Below, in pieces: positions 25,680 to 34,895 of a DNA stretch of 64,000 nt. The notes beneath the pieces are model-generated. The model searched no databases and was not told where the DNA came from. It worked only from the letters and a program-made list of their open reading frames with translations. The DNA comes from Bacteriovoracaceae bacterium. Its GTDB lineage: Bacteria; Bdellovibrionota; Bacteriovoracia; Bacteriovoracales; Bacteriovoracaceae. The position numbers were made by a program, and so were the translations under genes. Each line of letters begins with the position of its first letter. The stretch's first letter is position 1. The stretch is taken from positions 1 to 64,000 of the forward strand of contig JADHTQ010000007.1 of the NCBI GenBank assembly GCA_016784965.1, written 5' to 3'.

Positions 25680-27362
25680 ATGTTCCGAAAAGAATTTGCA
25701 AAGGCCATCAGTGCTACCGGTATGATTCCTGCAAGAGACATTAGACCACTGTTAGAAAATACCAATCCAACAGAGATTTCAGAGCGTAAATTATTAGATT
25801 TTGGATTTTTTGATGATGTTAAATTTGCTAGACTTGTAGCTGAACAAAATTCACTAACCTTTATAAATTTAAATGATGCACAGGTTTCAGATCATTGTCT
25901 ATCACTAGTAAAAAGAGTAAGTGTTATCGAATTTAGATGCTATGCTGTTCAAAAAACCGTAAACTCAGTCACATTAGCAATATATGATCCAAGCATTTTA
26001 GAACGCAAGAATGAATTATCAAAACTATATCAATGTTCTGTAGAATTTATAGTAACAAACCTATCATCCTGGTTTCATTTTTATGATCAAATTATTGAAT
26101 CAGTTGATGAATTAGTTCTAAATATTAAAGAAATTGGTCTTGGCAAAGATGAAAAACAAGAAGGGGAAAAAATAAAAGAAGATGACATTGGAGAAGATGT
26201 CATTAACTATGTAAATCTAATCTTAGCTGAAGCCTTTGTAAAAAAGGTCAGTGATATTCATCTCGAACCTTATGAAAACTTTTTTAGAATCCGCTTTAGA
26301 ATAGACGGAACATTACAAGAGTGGAAAAGACCCCCTAAATCATTCACCATGCCAATTATTTCTAGACTTAAAATTATGTCACAAATGGATATCAGCGAAA
26401 GAAGAAAGCCACAAGATGGCAGAATAAAGTTGGAAATTGGCGGACAACCTATCGATTTTCGAGTTTCCGCCCTTCCAACTCTTTTTGGTGAAAAAATAGT
26501 TATTCGACTATTGGACTCAACAAATTTACAACTCGATATGACAGTTTTGGGTTTTTCTAAAAAACAGTTAAAAGCATTTCAAGAAGGCATATATCAACCT
26601 TACGGAATGTGTCTAGTCACAGGACCTACAGGCTCTGGAAAGACAACGACACTTTATTCAGGGGTTAGTGCTTTAAATAAAGAGGGAGTTAATATTTCAA
26701 CTGCTGAAGATCCAGTTGAATTCAATTTAATGGGTGTTAATCAAGTCAATGTTAGAAAAGAGATAGGCCTAAACTTTGCGGCTGCACTAAAGAGTTTTTT
26801 GCGACAAGATCCTGACATCATAATGGTTGGTGAAATTCGAGACTTTGAAACAGCTGAAATTGCCGTAGAAGCAGCCCTAACAGGCCACTTGGTTTTATCT
26901 ACACTCCATACAAATGATGCCCCCTCAACTGTCACTCGCCTACTCAATATGGGTCTTGAGCCCTTTTTACTAACCGGCGCTTTAAATGTCGTTGTTGCCC
27001 AACGTCTATGTCGTAGAATTTGTACTAAATGTAAAGCACCAGATAAAGATCTATCCCTAGAAGAGATAATAAATTGTGGAATATCAGAAAACTCCGCAAA
27101 AAAGATCAAAATCATGAAAGGAAAGGGCTGCGCTACCTGTCACGATACTGGTTATAAAGGCAGAGTTGCAATATACGAAGTAATGCCCATCACACCAGGA
27201 ATAAAAGAGATTATGCTTAAAAACGGAACTGCAGATGAATTGAAATTGCAGGCGATCAAAGAGGGTATGAAAACTCTAAGAATGTCTGCACTTATCAAAG
27301 TAGCAAATGGACTAACTACCCTAAGTGAAGCTGTTTCAAATTCTGCTTCTGACAAGTTTTAA
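25680..27362 (+). CDS. pilB: type IV pilus extension ATPase PilB
   Basis: A hexameric cytoplasmic motor that powers pilin polymerisation. The N-terminal MshEN/GspE-II-like domain (about 1-150) is followed by the GspE ATPase: GPTGSGKTTTLYSG (Walker A, about 313-326), Asp box, RQDPDIIMVGEIRD (Walker B) and LVLSTLHTND (His box). A tetra-Cys zinc site is formed by CRRICTKC and GCATCHDTGYKGR. The 560-aa length is typical. It starts the rightward pilB-pilT-pilC group. Confidence 0.95.
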   Translation: MFRKEFAKAISATGMIPARDIRPLLENTNPTEISERKLLDFGFFDDVKFARLVAEQNSLTFINLNDAQVSDHCLSLVKRVSVIEFRCYAVQKTVNSVTLAIYDPSILERKNELSKLYQCSVEFIVTNLSSWFHFYDQIIESVDELVLNIKEIGLGKDEKQEGEKIKEDDIGEDVINYVNLILAEAFVKKVSDIHLEPYENFFRIRFRIDGTLQEWKRPPKSFTMPIISRLKIMSQMDISERRKPQDGRIKLEIGGQPIDFRVSALPTLFGEKIVIRLLDSTNLQLDMTVLGFSKKQLKAFQEGIYQPYGMCLVTGPTGSGKTTTLYSGVSALNKEGVNISTAEDPVEFNLMGVNQVNVRKEIGLNFAAALKSFLRQDPDIIMVGEIRDFETAEIAVEAALTGHLVLSTLHTNDAPSTVTRLLNMGLEPFLLTGALNVVVAQRLCRRICTKCKAPDKDLSLEEIINCGISENSAKKIKIMKGKGCATCHDTGYKGRVAIYEVMPITPGIKEIMLKNGTADELKLQAIKEGMKTLRMSALIKVANGLTTLSEAVSNSASDKF

Positions 27363-27384
27363 TATTTTAATATAGGAGGCCTTG

Positions 27385-28521
27385 ATGGCTAATGAAGAAC
27401 AAGACAAAACTGGTGTAACCCAGAAAGCCGATCAAGGTAGCAGCTTAAGAATACAGCATTTGTTTAAATTAATGGTAGACAATGGATCATCTGACCTTCA
27501 TTTAACTGCAGGTAGTCCACCTGTTATGCGTATAAGTGGTGAAATGGTGAAAGTTAAAACAAATGTTCTCGACGGAAATAGCATTAAGGCACTTGTCTAC
27601 TCAATTCTAAGTGAAGAACAAAGAAATACTTTTGAAAAACACTGCGAATTGGATTTATCATTTGGCATTAAAGGACTTGCAAGATTTAGAGGGAATGTCT
27701 TCTATTCTAAAAATGTAATTTCTGCCGTTTTCCGACTAATTCCTTCAGTTATCCCAGAATTTGAGGCACTAGGATTACCTAAAGTATTACTTCAAATGAC
27801 TCAAGTAAATAGTGGTTTGATTTTAGTAACAGGACCAACAGGATCTGGGAAGTCAACAACACTTGCATCTATTTTGGACTCCTTAAACCGAAATGAAAGT
27901 GGACACATTATTACATTAGAAGATCCAATTGAATTTATCCATAAACACAAGCGATGTATTGTCAATCAAAGAGAAATTGGTAGCGATACTGAAAGTTTTG
28001 CTAAGGCAATCAAAGGTGTGTTAAGGCAAGATCCCGACATTGTATTAATTGGAGAACTTAGAGATCCAGTTACAATTGAGGCTGCATTAACAATCGCAGA
28101 AACAGGACACTTAGTGTTTGGTACTTTACACACCAACTCTTGTGTGCAAACTATAAATCGTATTGTAAATGTCTTCCCCTCAGACCAACAGGATCAAATT
28201 AGAACTTTACTTTCTTTTGTGCTCCAAGGGGTTGTTGCCCAAAAACTTATTCCAAAAACATTTGAGCCTGGAAGAAGCTTGGCCTTAGAAGTTTTAATTC
28301 CAACACTTGGCATACGCAACTTAATAAGAGAAAATAAAATTCATCAGCTCTACTCTCAAATGCAAGTTGGTCAGCAGCAAACTGGAATGATGACTATGAA
28401 CCAAAATCTAAAAAAACTTGTTGAAATTGGAGCAATTGACGCAACAACTGCAATGAACTACACAACTGTTCCTGAGGAGTTGGCCAATATGCTCGGAATA
28501 AAGAAGACTAAGGGAATTTAA
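27385..28521 (+). CDS. pilT: type IV pilus retraction ATPase PilT
   Basis: Depolymerises the pilus to drive twitching. It shows GPTGSGKSTTLAS (about 148-160), RQDPDIVLIGELRDP, HLVFGTLHTNS, and the PilT-specific C-terminal GIRNLIRENKIHQLYSQ plus QTGMMTMNQ. The ATG at 27385 is preceded by GGAGG five bases upstream (one codon inside a possible TTG start). The ~25-residue N-terminal extension before IQHLFKLMVDNGSSDLH is somewhat longer than in classical PilT. Placement directly after pilB matches deltaproteobacterial pil loci. Confidence 0.95.
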   Translation: MANEEQDKTGVTQKADQGSSLRIQHLFKLMVDNGSSDLHLTAGSPPVMRISGEMVKVKTNVLDGNSIKALVYSILSEEQRNTFEKHCELDLSFGIKGLARFRGNVFYSKNVISAVFRLIPSVIPEFEALGLPKVLLQMTQVNSGLILVTGPTGSGKSTTLASILDSLNRNESGHIITLEDPIEFIHKHKRCIVNQREIGSDTESFAKAIKGVLRQDPDIVLIGELRDPVTIEAALTIAETGHLVFGTLHTNSCVQTINRIVNVFPSDQQDQIRTLLSFVLQGVVAQKLIPKTFEPGRSLALEVLIPTLGIRNLIRENKIHQLYSQMQVGQQQTGMMTMNQNLKKLVEIGAIDATTAMNYTTVPEELANMLGIKKTKGI

Positions 28522-28523
28522 GT

Positions 28524-29741
28524 ATGGGTAATTGGGGCTGGGTTGGAGTAGATGCTAAAGGCCGAAAGCAGACTGGTAAAATTCCAGCGTCTACAAAAAA
28601 AGAGGCCCGGCGCCTTCTAAGAGCAAGGGGTATACGCCCTCAAACAATCAACCCTCCGTCATGGCTTGAGTTTGATATTGGCGAATGGATGGTTGAACAG
28701 GGTATTGCCAGACCATTTTCACAGGAGGAATTAACCTATTTTACAAAGCAACTCGCCACTATGATTAACGCTGGAATACCTATTTTGCAATCCTTAGAAA
28801 TTTTATATAAAGAGGAAAAAAGCCCCAGTCTTAGGGCAGTTGGAAAATCTATTGCTAATTTAGTAGCCGAAGGGAAAACACTTGCTGAAGCCATGTCCAA
28901 ACAAAGAGGTTTTAGTAAATTATATTGTAACTTGGTTAAAGCAGGAGAAGCTGGAGGCGTTTTAGACGAAATTTTAAACAAATTAGCTGAACATATGGAG
29001 AAACAACAGGCAACCAAGCGTCAAGTAAAAAGTGCTATGATGTATCCAGCAATTGTTACTTTAGTGGGGATCGGTGTAATTTATGCAATGATGTTATTTG
29101 TTGTACCCCAGTTTGTTGATATGCTAAAACAAAGCAACCAAGAAGTTCCCTGGATAACCCAGTTTGTAATAGACTTATCAGAGTTTCTCTCCAATTACAC
29201 TGTAGTTATTGTACCTTCTTTTGGGGGAGCAGCTGTGGCCCTTAAGCTTTTTATTGGAACTCCAGTTGGAAAAGAATTATTTGACCGTTTCATGATGCAA
29301 GTACCATTGTTTGGTGGCATTGTAATTAAAGGCAATTTAAGCAACTTTTCTAGGATTCTGGCCACAATGATGTCTTCAGGAGTAAGCTTAGTTGATGCAT
29401 TGGAAATTTGTGCTGAGACTACTGATAATAATGTCATTGCTAATGATATTATGAAAATCAGAAAAGCTGTAACCGAGGGACGAACACTTACTGATCCACT
29501 TATTAAAATAAAATATTTCCCCAATATGGTTGCTCAAATGGTTAAGGTTGGTGAACAAACTGGTAACGTTGATGTAATGTTGACAAAAGTTGCTAAGGTT
29601 TTTGATGAGGAGCTCGCACATCTAATCAGCGGAATGACAAAATTAATTGAACCCTTGATCATAGTTGTGCTGGGTATAGCTATTGCTGGTATCCTTGTTG
29701 CCATGTATTTGCCGATATTTATGTCGGCAGGTGGATCTTAA
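28524..29741 (+). CDS. pilC: type IV pilus inner-membrane platform protein PilC
   Basis: A polytopic platform protein on which PilB and PilT act. Two T2SSF repeats are visible: the first around FTKQLATMINAGIPILQSLE, the second around FSRILATMMSSGVSLVDALE. The membrane helices follow each repeat, with the last at the C-terminus (IIVVLGIAIAGILVAMYLPI). The length of 405 aa is standard. It starts two bases after the pilT stop. Confidence 0.94.
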   Translation: MGNWGWVGVDAKGRKQTGKIPASTKKEARRLLRARGIRPQTINPPSWLEFDIGEWMVEQGIARPFSQEELTYFTKQLATMINAGIPILQSLEILYKEEKSPSLRAVGKSIANLVAEGKTLAEAMSKQRGFSKLYCNLVKAGEAGGVLDEILNKLAEHMEKQQATKRQVKSAMMYPAIVTLVGIGVIYAMMLFVVPQFVDMLKQSNQEVPWITQFVIDLSEFLSNYTVVIVPSFGGAAVALKLFIGTPVGKELFDRFMMQVPLFGGIVIKGNLSNFSRILATMMSSGVSLVDALEICAETTDNNVIANDIMKIRKAVTEGRTLTDPLIKIKYFPNMVAQMVKVGEQTGNVDVMLTKVAKVFDEELAHLISGMTKLIEPLIIVVLGIAIAGILVAMYLPIFMSAGGS

Positions 29742-29744
29742 TAA

Positions 29745-30590
29745 TTATTTTTTCTTAAAAGGTCTAAAGTTCTTCCATTCTCTTTGAGCTTTGTATTGAC
29801 TTCCATCAACTTCATTTTTTATATATGCATTACCATAAAAGTCAACATATGGACAACTCCCTGCACCTTCTGGGTCATTGAGACACCTTAAATCAAGCTC
29901 TGCTTTTATAGCATATAAATGTTGCCCCAATTTTTTTTTGATTACACTATCAGGGGCAGCACTATCGTAAGCAATCCTAATTAGATCATATGATGCATTT
30001 AAGTCACCTTTAGAAGCAGTGAGTCTTGCTACCGTTGAGGTTAACCAAGGCAACCTACTTGCCTTGGAATGATTCAAAATTCGATGGTAATAAATATACG
30101 CTTTATCAAAATCATAAAGTTCAAAATAATAGTGAAATCCCATGTAATAATTCAAGCGAAAAGATTTCGGAAATACTTCAAGGCCTTTAAGTAAGATCTT
30201 TTCTGCACCAAAATCATCATCTTTAACAACTGATAAGTACTGTCCTCCAAAAAGGTAAGCTTCATAAAAATTTGGGTCAATGGATGTAATTGAGTCAAAT
30301 CGTAAAAATAACCAAGAATTTAGATCACGTTTTTTGTAATGTTCAATGTCTGATTCTATAAGTGTTTGAATCCATAAAATACTTGAAATAAGCCTTCTAT
30401 TTCCCATGCTTAGAAGCTTCAAAAATTTCGCATCATAATTTGCAGCCAATTCTTGCATGGAAATGTCTAAAGACTTTTTTCTAAAAAAAATATTTACATT
30501 ATACTGTATGTAGATCGCTGGTAAAATAATCATCAGTATAGTGAACACAGTCGTTTTGTATTGTTTTTTGCTCGTAATAAGATAATTCAT
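29745..30590 (-). CDS. membrane-anchored TPR-like protein in the pil locus, opposite strand
   Basis: A 281-aa protein with one N-terminal hydrophobic anchor (VFTILMIILPAIYIQYNV) and a periplasmic helical-repeat body. Tyr-rich helix pairs such as FYEAYLFGGQYLSVV, FRLNYYMGFHYYF and DKAYIYYHRIL resemble TPR/Sel1-type repeats. A C-terminal Cys pair (RCLND...GSCPY) could form a disulfide. It is the only leftward gene inside the pil locus. It is convergent with pilC (3-bp gap) and divergent from the ABC ATPase with only 21 bp between start codons. Myxococcus has pilG at a comparable place, but I cannot claim homology. Confidence 0.7.
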   Translation of the reverse strand: MNYLITSKKQYKTTVFTILMIILPAIYIQYNVNIFFRKKSLDISMQELAANYDAKFLKLLSMGNRRLISSILWIQTLIESDIEHYKKRDLNSWLFLRFDSITSIDPNFYEAYLFGGQYLSVVKDDDFGAEKILLKGLEVFPKSFRLNYYMGFHYYFELYDFDKAYIYYHRILNHSKASRLPWLTSTVARLTASKGDLNASYDLIRIAYDSAAPDSVIKKKLGQHLYAIKAELDLRCLNDPEGAGSCPYVDFYGNAYIKNEVDGSQYKAQREWKNFRPFKKK

Positions 30591-30595
30591 GTAAT

Positions 30596-30607
30596 ATATT
30601 ATAATAT
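30596..30607. promoter_or_regulatory. symmetric bidirectional -10 element between two start codons
   Basis: ATATTATAATAT is a perfect palindrome that provides TATAAT on both strands (30600-30605 rightward, 30603-30598 leftward). The rightward ATG begins 7 nt after the -10, the leftward ATG 8 nt after it. Both transcripts would therefore be essentially leaderless, and neither start has a Shine-Dalgarno. No clear -35 box is seen on either side. Confidence 0.5.
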
Positions 30608-30611
30608 TGAT

Positions 30612-31523
30612 ATGATAACTTTTAAAAACATTTCTCGAAAATTTAAAAATGATTTTTGGTCAAAATCATTTTATGCTCTAACTGATGTAAGCTTTACATT
30701 GTCTGAAGGAGACCTAGTCGGCTTTTTAGGTGCCAATGGTGCTGGTAAAACTACACTAATAAAAATCTTAATGGAATTTATTAATCCCACTGATGGGAAG
30801 ATCATTTTTGATAAAAAACTAGGATCTAATAAACAAGAAATCTTCTCTAAATTAGGCCACCTTCCAGAACGACCCTACTTTTATCCATACCTAACCGGCT
30901 TAGAATTTCTAACTTATATGGGACAGCTCGCAAATGTTCCATCAGGTGAAATAAAAAAACAAATCTCTTACTGGAGCTCTAAAGTAAACATCTCTCATGC
31001 ATTAGATAGAAAGGTAAGGAGCTACTCTAAAGGAATGTTGCAAAGACTAGGGCTTATCAGCACCTTAATCCATAAACCGCAGCTATTAATCCTTGATGAA
31101 CCTTTATCGGGGCTTGATCCAATAGGAAGAAAGGAGTTGAAGGATATTTTTTTGGAACTAAACAGTCAGGGTGTCACCATTTTTCTAAGTAGCCATATTG
31201 TAGCAGACATTGAACAAATCTGTAATAAAGCTGTTGTTTTACAAAAAGGGAGGATCCTCTATGAAGGAGATATTCAATCATTACTTAAAAAGCATATAAA
31301 ATCAAAGCTGTTACTTGAATTACAAATGCCAAGTTTCAATGATCCTCCAGCATATATTAATATTATTCACCGACAAAATGACACCTATATAGTTGAAGTT
31401 GATCCCAAAGATAAAAATCAATTAATAAACGAGACACTTTCAAACAACGGAGAGATTTTATCTCTAAATTATCAGTCTCCATCACTAGAACAAATAATTT
31501 ATGAAATAGGTATAAAGTTATGA
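30612..31523 (+). CDS. pilH: ABC transporter ATPase of the pil locus (Myxococcus PilH-like)
   Basis: A nucleotide-binding subunit with GANGAGKT (Walker A, residues 40-47), the signature region SYSKGMLQRLGL (a variant of LSGGQ), LLILDEPLSGLDP (Walker B) and the H-loop FLSSHI. The ATG at 30612 was chosen because the family N-terminus (MITFKNISRKF) begins there; the longer frame reads into the divergent promoter. Its stop overlaps the permease start as ATGA. By position and type this pair matches the PilH/PilI ABC transporter of Myxococcus pil loci (unrelated to Pseudomonas PilH/PilI). The transported substrate is unknown. Confidence 0.85.
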   Translation: MITFKNISRKFKNDFWSKSFYALTDVSFTLSEGDLVGFLGANGAGKTTLIKILMEFINPTDGKIIFDKKLGSNKQEIFSKLGHLPERPYFYPYLTGLEFLTYMGQLANVPSGEIKKQISYWSSKVNISHALDRKVRSYSKGMLQRLGLISTLIHKPQLLILDEPLSGLDPIGRKELKDIFLELNSQGVTIFLSSHIVADIEQICNKAVVLQKGRILYEGDIQSLLKKHIKSKLLLELQMPSFNDPPAYINIIHRQNDTYIVEVDPKDKNQLINETLSNNGEILSLNYQSPSLEQIIYEIGIKL

Positions 31524-32293
31524 GCCAGTATCTAAGAAGTATATTTTACATATCTAAATACACATTCTTGGAGATTCTAAAAAGTAAAATCATGATGAAC
31601 GTTGTTTTGTTTGGTGCCTTTTTAATTTTTTTATGCTTAGTGGCATCAGAGTTTACATATGGAGTCCCTCAAAAAGTTGCTCTCGATATAGGTTTAGGTA
31701 TTTTATCTATTGCATCTGTTGGAATTTCAATATTCATGGGTGTTAATTTGTTGGCAAAAGAAATTGAGACTAGAACCATTTATATGATTTTATCAAGGCC
31801 CATCAGAAGATCTGCATTTCTATTTGGGAAATTGATTGGAATGGCCCAAATTCTGCTATTGAATATATGTCTATGGGGTATCCTCGTATTATTTACCTAT
31901 TACTTTCTAGGTGGTAGTTTTCAATCTTTAATAATCTGGTCAATATTTTTTTCATTTTTAGAGGCCCTAATAATATTATGCATTGTCACCCTTTTTTCCC
32001 TTATCACAAACCCTACCATGTCAGTCATTTATTCTATTTGTATGTTCATTGTTGGACATGCAACATCTGAAACATTACTACTTGTAAAAAAATCATATCT
32101 GTTGAGTAAGACTGTCAAGTTTATCTTCATTTTTTTTCCCAACTTATCAAAGCTCAATATTAAACAACATGTACTCTATAAGCAGAGTATGTCCATGAGT
32201 TACCTTCTTGGGAGTTCGGGGTACGCCCTAATATACATTTTGATTGTAATTTTGATTTGTATTTTGATATTCAGGACAAAGAGGCTCGATTAA
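31520..32293 (+). CDS. pilI: ABC transporter permease of the pil locus (Myxococcus PilI-like)
   Basis: A 257-aa ABC-2 type membrane protein with six predicted helices. The characteristic loop VNLLAKEIETRTIYMILSRP, found in NosY-like and related permeases, is present after the second helix. It is coupled to the ATPase gene by an ATGA overlap and to pilD by a TAATG overlap (stop 32291-32293, start 32293), so ATPase, permease and prepilin peptidase are made as one unit. Substrate unknown. Confidence 0.85.
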   Translation: MSQYLRSIFYISKYTFLEILKSKIMMNVVLFGAFLIFLCLVASEFTYGVPQKVALDIGLGILSIASVGISIFMGVNLLAKEIETRTIYMILSRPIRRSAFLFGKLIGMAQILLLNICLWGILVLFTYYFLGGSFQSLIIWSIFFSFLEALIILCIVTLFSLITNPTMSVIYSICMFIVGHATSETLLLVKKSYLLSKTVKFIFIFFPNLSKLNIKQHVLYKQSMSMSYLLGSSGYALIYILIVILICILIFRTKRLD

Positions 32294-33078
32294 TGCACGC
32301 TATACCCCTATATAAAATTTTTGTTTTTTTGATAGGAATAAATATTGGTAGTTTTATAAATGTTTTAATTATCAGAATTCCAAAAAAAATGGATGTCATT
32401 TATGCTCGATCAGCATGTCCTTACTGTAATCATCAAATTTGTTGGTATGAGAATATCCCATTACTTAGCTTTATTTTCTTAAAAGGTGCTTGCAGTAACT
32501 GTAAATCTAAAATTTCTTGGCAATACCCTTTTGTTGAGCTAATAACTGGCATTATTTCTATATTACTTTTACCTAGAGTGTTTACACTAATTTCAATTGT
32601 AGACTACTTTTTCCTTTTTACTACTGCTTGTGTTTTCATTATTCATTTTTTCATAGACATTAAACATAAAATTCTCCCTAATTCTTTAAATCTCTATTTG
32701 TTGGCAATTTTTCTTTTTAGATCAATTTATTTTTATCCTATCAGTTACTGGTTAACAGGTGCTTTAGTTGGTGCACTCTTTCCCTTTATTGTTACTTCTG
32801 CCTACTATTATATAAAAAAGCAAGAGGGCATGGGAATGGGTGACATTAAACTATTTGGTATTTTAGGTATTCATTTGGGCCCTTTTGGTATTATCCACAA
32901 TATCTTTTTGAGCTGTTTTTTGGGATCAATAATTGGATTGTCTTTGATTGCAAGGAAGAAAATGAACCTAAATAATCACTTGGCATTTGGACCATACATT
33001 CTTGTGGTTGCTACTTTTCAGATATTCTATCCCGATCTATTTAATAAATACATCTCATCTCTTTTATTTCATATGTAA
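32293..33078 (+). CDS. pilD: prepilin peptidase / N-methyltransferase PilD
   Basis: A bifunctional aspartic protease of family A24 that cleaves prepilin leaders and methylates the new N-terminus. The N-terminal GSFINVLIIRIPKK is followed by a four-Cys zinc loop (CPYCNHQICWYE and CSNCKSKISWQYP). The catalytic Asp residues lie in FFIDIKHKILPN and GMGMGDIKLF. The ATG at 32293 overlaps the permease stop by one base and has GAGG eight bases upstream; this gives 261 aa. The longer frame start lies inside the permease gene and is rejected. Confidence 0.94.
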   Translation: MHAIPLYKIFVFLIGINIGSFINVLIIRIPKKMDVIYARSACPYCNHQICWYENIPLLSFIFLKGACSNCKSKISWQYPFVELITGIISILLLPRVFTLISIVDYFFLFTTACVFIIHFFIDIKHKILPNSLNLYLLAIFLFRSIYFYPISYWLTGALVGALFPFIVTSAYYYIKKQEGMGMGDIKLFGILGIHLGPFGIIHNIFLSCFLGSIIGLSLIARKKMNLNNHLAFGPYILVVATFQIFYPDLFNKYISSLLFHM

Positions 33079-33084
33079 TGTATT

Positions 33085-33113
33085 TTGCACAATTACAATA
33101 TTAACGTTATAAT
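33085..33113 (+). promoter_or_regulatory. strong sigma-70-type promoter for pilMNOPQ
   Basis: TTGCAC at 33085-33090, exactly 17 bp, then TATAAT at 33108-33113. Transcription would start near 33120, leaving a leader of about 22 nt before the TTG start codon of pilM. Confidence 0.7.
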
Positions 33114-33141
33114 TTACTTTAAGGGCATCAACTAATAAACA

Positions 33142-34275
33142 TTGGCTCAGGATTATTTTTTGGAAACCGGAAATGCAAGTTTAAAAAGTCTTATAGGTGG
33201 ATTAAAAAACTCCTTAAGGCTAGCTCCTAATAAAATTATAGGCTTTGATGTGGGGTCAAGCTCTATAAAAATTGCAGAGCTTCATGCTGCAAGTGGTGAC
33301 TCTTTTAAGCTAGTCAATTTTTATACAGTATCACTACCAGAAGGGTCTATTTCTGAAGATGAAATTCTTAGAAAAGATGAAATTGTTGAGGTTATCAAAG
33401 AGGCCATCGAAGCTTCAGGAGTTTCAAATTGTTCTGCTTGTATCGGGTTATCGGGATCAGGCACACTAATAAAAAAGCTTCAACTTGCAGGTGGCAATAG
33501 CGATGAAATAGATGACCAAATTTTATGGGAAATTGAGCAGTATTTACCATTTGAAATTGATGATGCCGCTGTCTCATATGATGTTCTGGGTGAAAATATG
33601 GGCGGTGGTGTAGATGCTATTGTCGCAGCTGCAAAAGAAGATTTGGTTACTAGTTATAAAGCACTATTGGAAGAAGCTGATATGCCCGTTCGGATAGTTG
33701 ATATGGATGCCTTTGCCCTCATAAACATATTTGAGCACGCCTATTTAACAAATGAGGAACAATCCAATTCTTCAAAATCGTGGGTGTTAATTGATTTTGG
33801 GGCACAAAAAACTAAATTTATGGTTTACAGAGATAAAGCAGTAGTCTTTTTAAAGGAACTAAGTATAGGTGGTGTTTTAATTACAGAAGAAATTCAAAGA
33901 AAACTGGGAGTCAATTATTTTGAAGCCGAAGATTTAAAAACTAAAGGCGATGAGGATGGTAATCTTCCTGAGGAAATATTATCAATAATTGATGAGAACT
34001 TAGCCGCCATGCTTGTGGAGCTTAAAAAGACAATAGATTTCTATGTTAATTCTACTTCAGATGAAGCTATTGAAGGAGCATATATCACTGGGGGCAATAG
34101 TTTAATCCCTGGATTACTGGAAGATCTCGAAGCTAACCTAGGCGTTGAAGTAAATATATTAAATCCGTTCGAAAGAATTGACTATGACAGAAAAAAATTT
34201 GATGAAGAAGCAATCTCATCAATAGCTTATATAGGTACTGTAGCACTAGGCCTTGGAATGAGGATTAATGATTAA
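33142..34275 (+). CDS. pilM: type IV pilus assembly protein PilM
   Basis: An actin-like cytoplasmic ATP-binding protein that links the motor side to PilN. It shows KIIGFDVGSSSIKIAEL (phosphate 1), VLIDFGAQKTKFMVY (phosphate 2) and EGAYITGGNSLIPGL (adenosine motif). No in-frame ATG lies near the N-terminus; TTG at 33142 is the likely start, and its ribosome binding site is weak (AAGGG 16 nt upstream). The N-terminus carries about 28 residues before the actin fold. Its stop overlaps the pilN ATG (TAATG). Confidence 0.94.
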   Translation: MAQDYFLETGNASLKSLIGGLKNSLRLAPNKIIGFDVGSSSIKIAELHAASGDSFKLVNFYTVSLPEGSISEDEILRKDEIVEVIKEAIEASGVSNCSACIGLSGSGTLIKKLQLAGGNSDEIDDQILWEIEQYLPFEIDDAAVSYDVLGENMGGGVDAIVAAAKEDLVTSYKALLEEADMPVRIVDMDAFALINIFEHAYLTNEEQSNSSKSWVLIDFGAQKTKFMVYRDKAVVFLKELSIGGVLITEEIQRKLGVNYFEAEDLKTKGDEDGNLPEEILSIIDENLAAMLVELKKTIDFYVNSTSDEAIEGAYITGGNSLIPGLLEDLEANLGVEVNILNPFERIDYDRKKFDEEAISSIAYIGTVALGLGMRIND

Positions 34276-34889
34276 TGATTAAAGTCAACCTTTTGGGCAA
34301 GAAAAAAGCTTTCAAAGTTCCCGTAATATTGGGAATGGACCCAACAAAACTAAACATTAAGATGCTATTTGTAGTGTTTATTATTTACCTAGCTCCGGGC
34401 TATACTTTATATCCCGTTTGGGATGACGATACCCAAGCAGCCAAGGACCGTGTAGATAAGGCCCGAAAAAAATTAAAAGTAATTAGAAAAAAAGTTAATG
34501 ACCATGCAAATGTAAAAATACAACTCGAAGCCTTTAATAAACAAGTAGAACGATTAAAAGAACGCTCAAAATTGGTTAACGGAATACTCAAAGAGAAAAG
34601 ACACCCAAATTTTTTACTTGAAAGAATAGCCAGAGATATCCCTAAAAAAGTTTGGTTAGAGGATTTACAAATTGATTATGATCGAAACATCACCATAATA
34701 GGAAAAGCACTCTCATACAAGGCCATAGGTGAATTTAGGGAAAAAGTTAATAAGTCAAGCTACTTTGAAAACTCACTATATTTAAAAAGCTCCTCTACAA
34801 TTGCGGCATCAGCCAAGAATAATACTGTTAGAGTAGAAAAATTTGAAATTACAGGTAAGGTCGCTTCATTTGACCTTTGGAGTCAATAA
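34275..34889 (+). CDS. pilN: type IV pilus assembly protein PilN
   Basis: A bitopic inner-membrane protein of the alignment complex. It begins MIKVNLLGKKK, matching the conserved (I)NLLP-type N-terminal motif that docks into PilM. A membrane helix follows at about 28-48 (MLFVVFIIYLAPGYTLYP), then a coiled coil (about 55-105, Lys/Arg/Glu-rich) and a ferredoxin-like domain (WLEDLQIDYDRNITIIGKA). The 204-aa length is standard. Confidence 0.92.
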   Translation: MIKVNLLGKKKAFKVPVILGMDPTKLNIKMLFVVFIIYLAPGYTLYPVWDDDTQAAKDRVDKARKKLKVIRKKVNDHANVKIQLEAFNKQVERLKERSKLVNGILKEKRHPNFLLERIARDIPKKVWLEDLQIDYDRNITIIGKALSYKAIGEFREKVNKSSYFENSLYLKSSSTIAASAKNNTVRVEKFEITGKVASFDLWSQ

Positions 34890-34895
34890 CAAAAG

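Noticed and set aside
26741-27115. 124-aa minus-strand frame inside pilB
   Set aside because: Antisense shadow of the conserved ATPase core; low-complexity Ser/Arg composition and no initiation site.
29745-30590. Naming the opposite-strand TPR-like gene pilG
   Set aside because: Only its approximate place in the locus supports this; orientation and sequence give no real evidence of homology.
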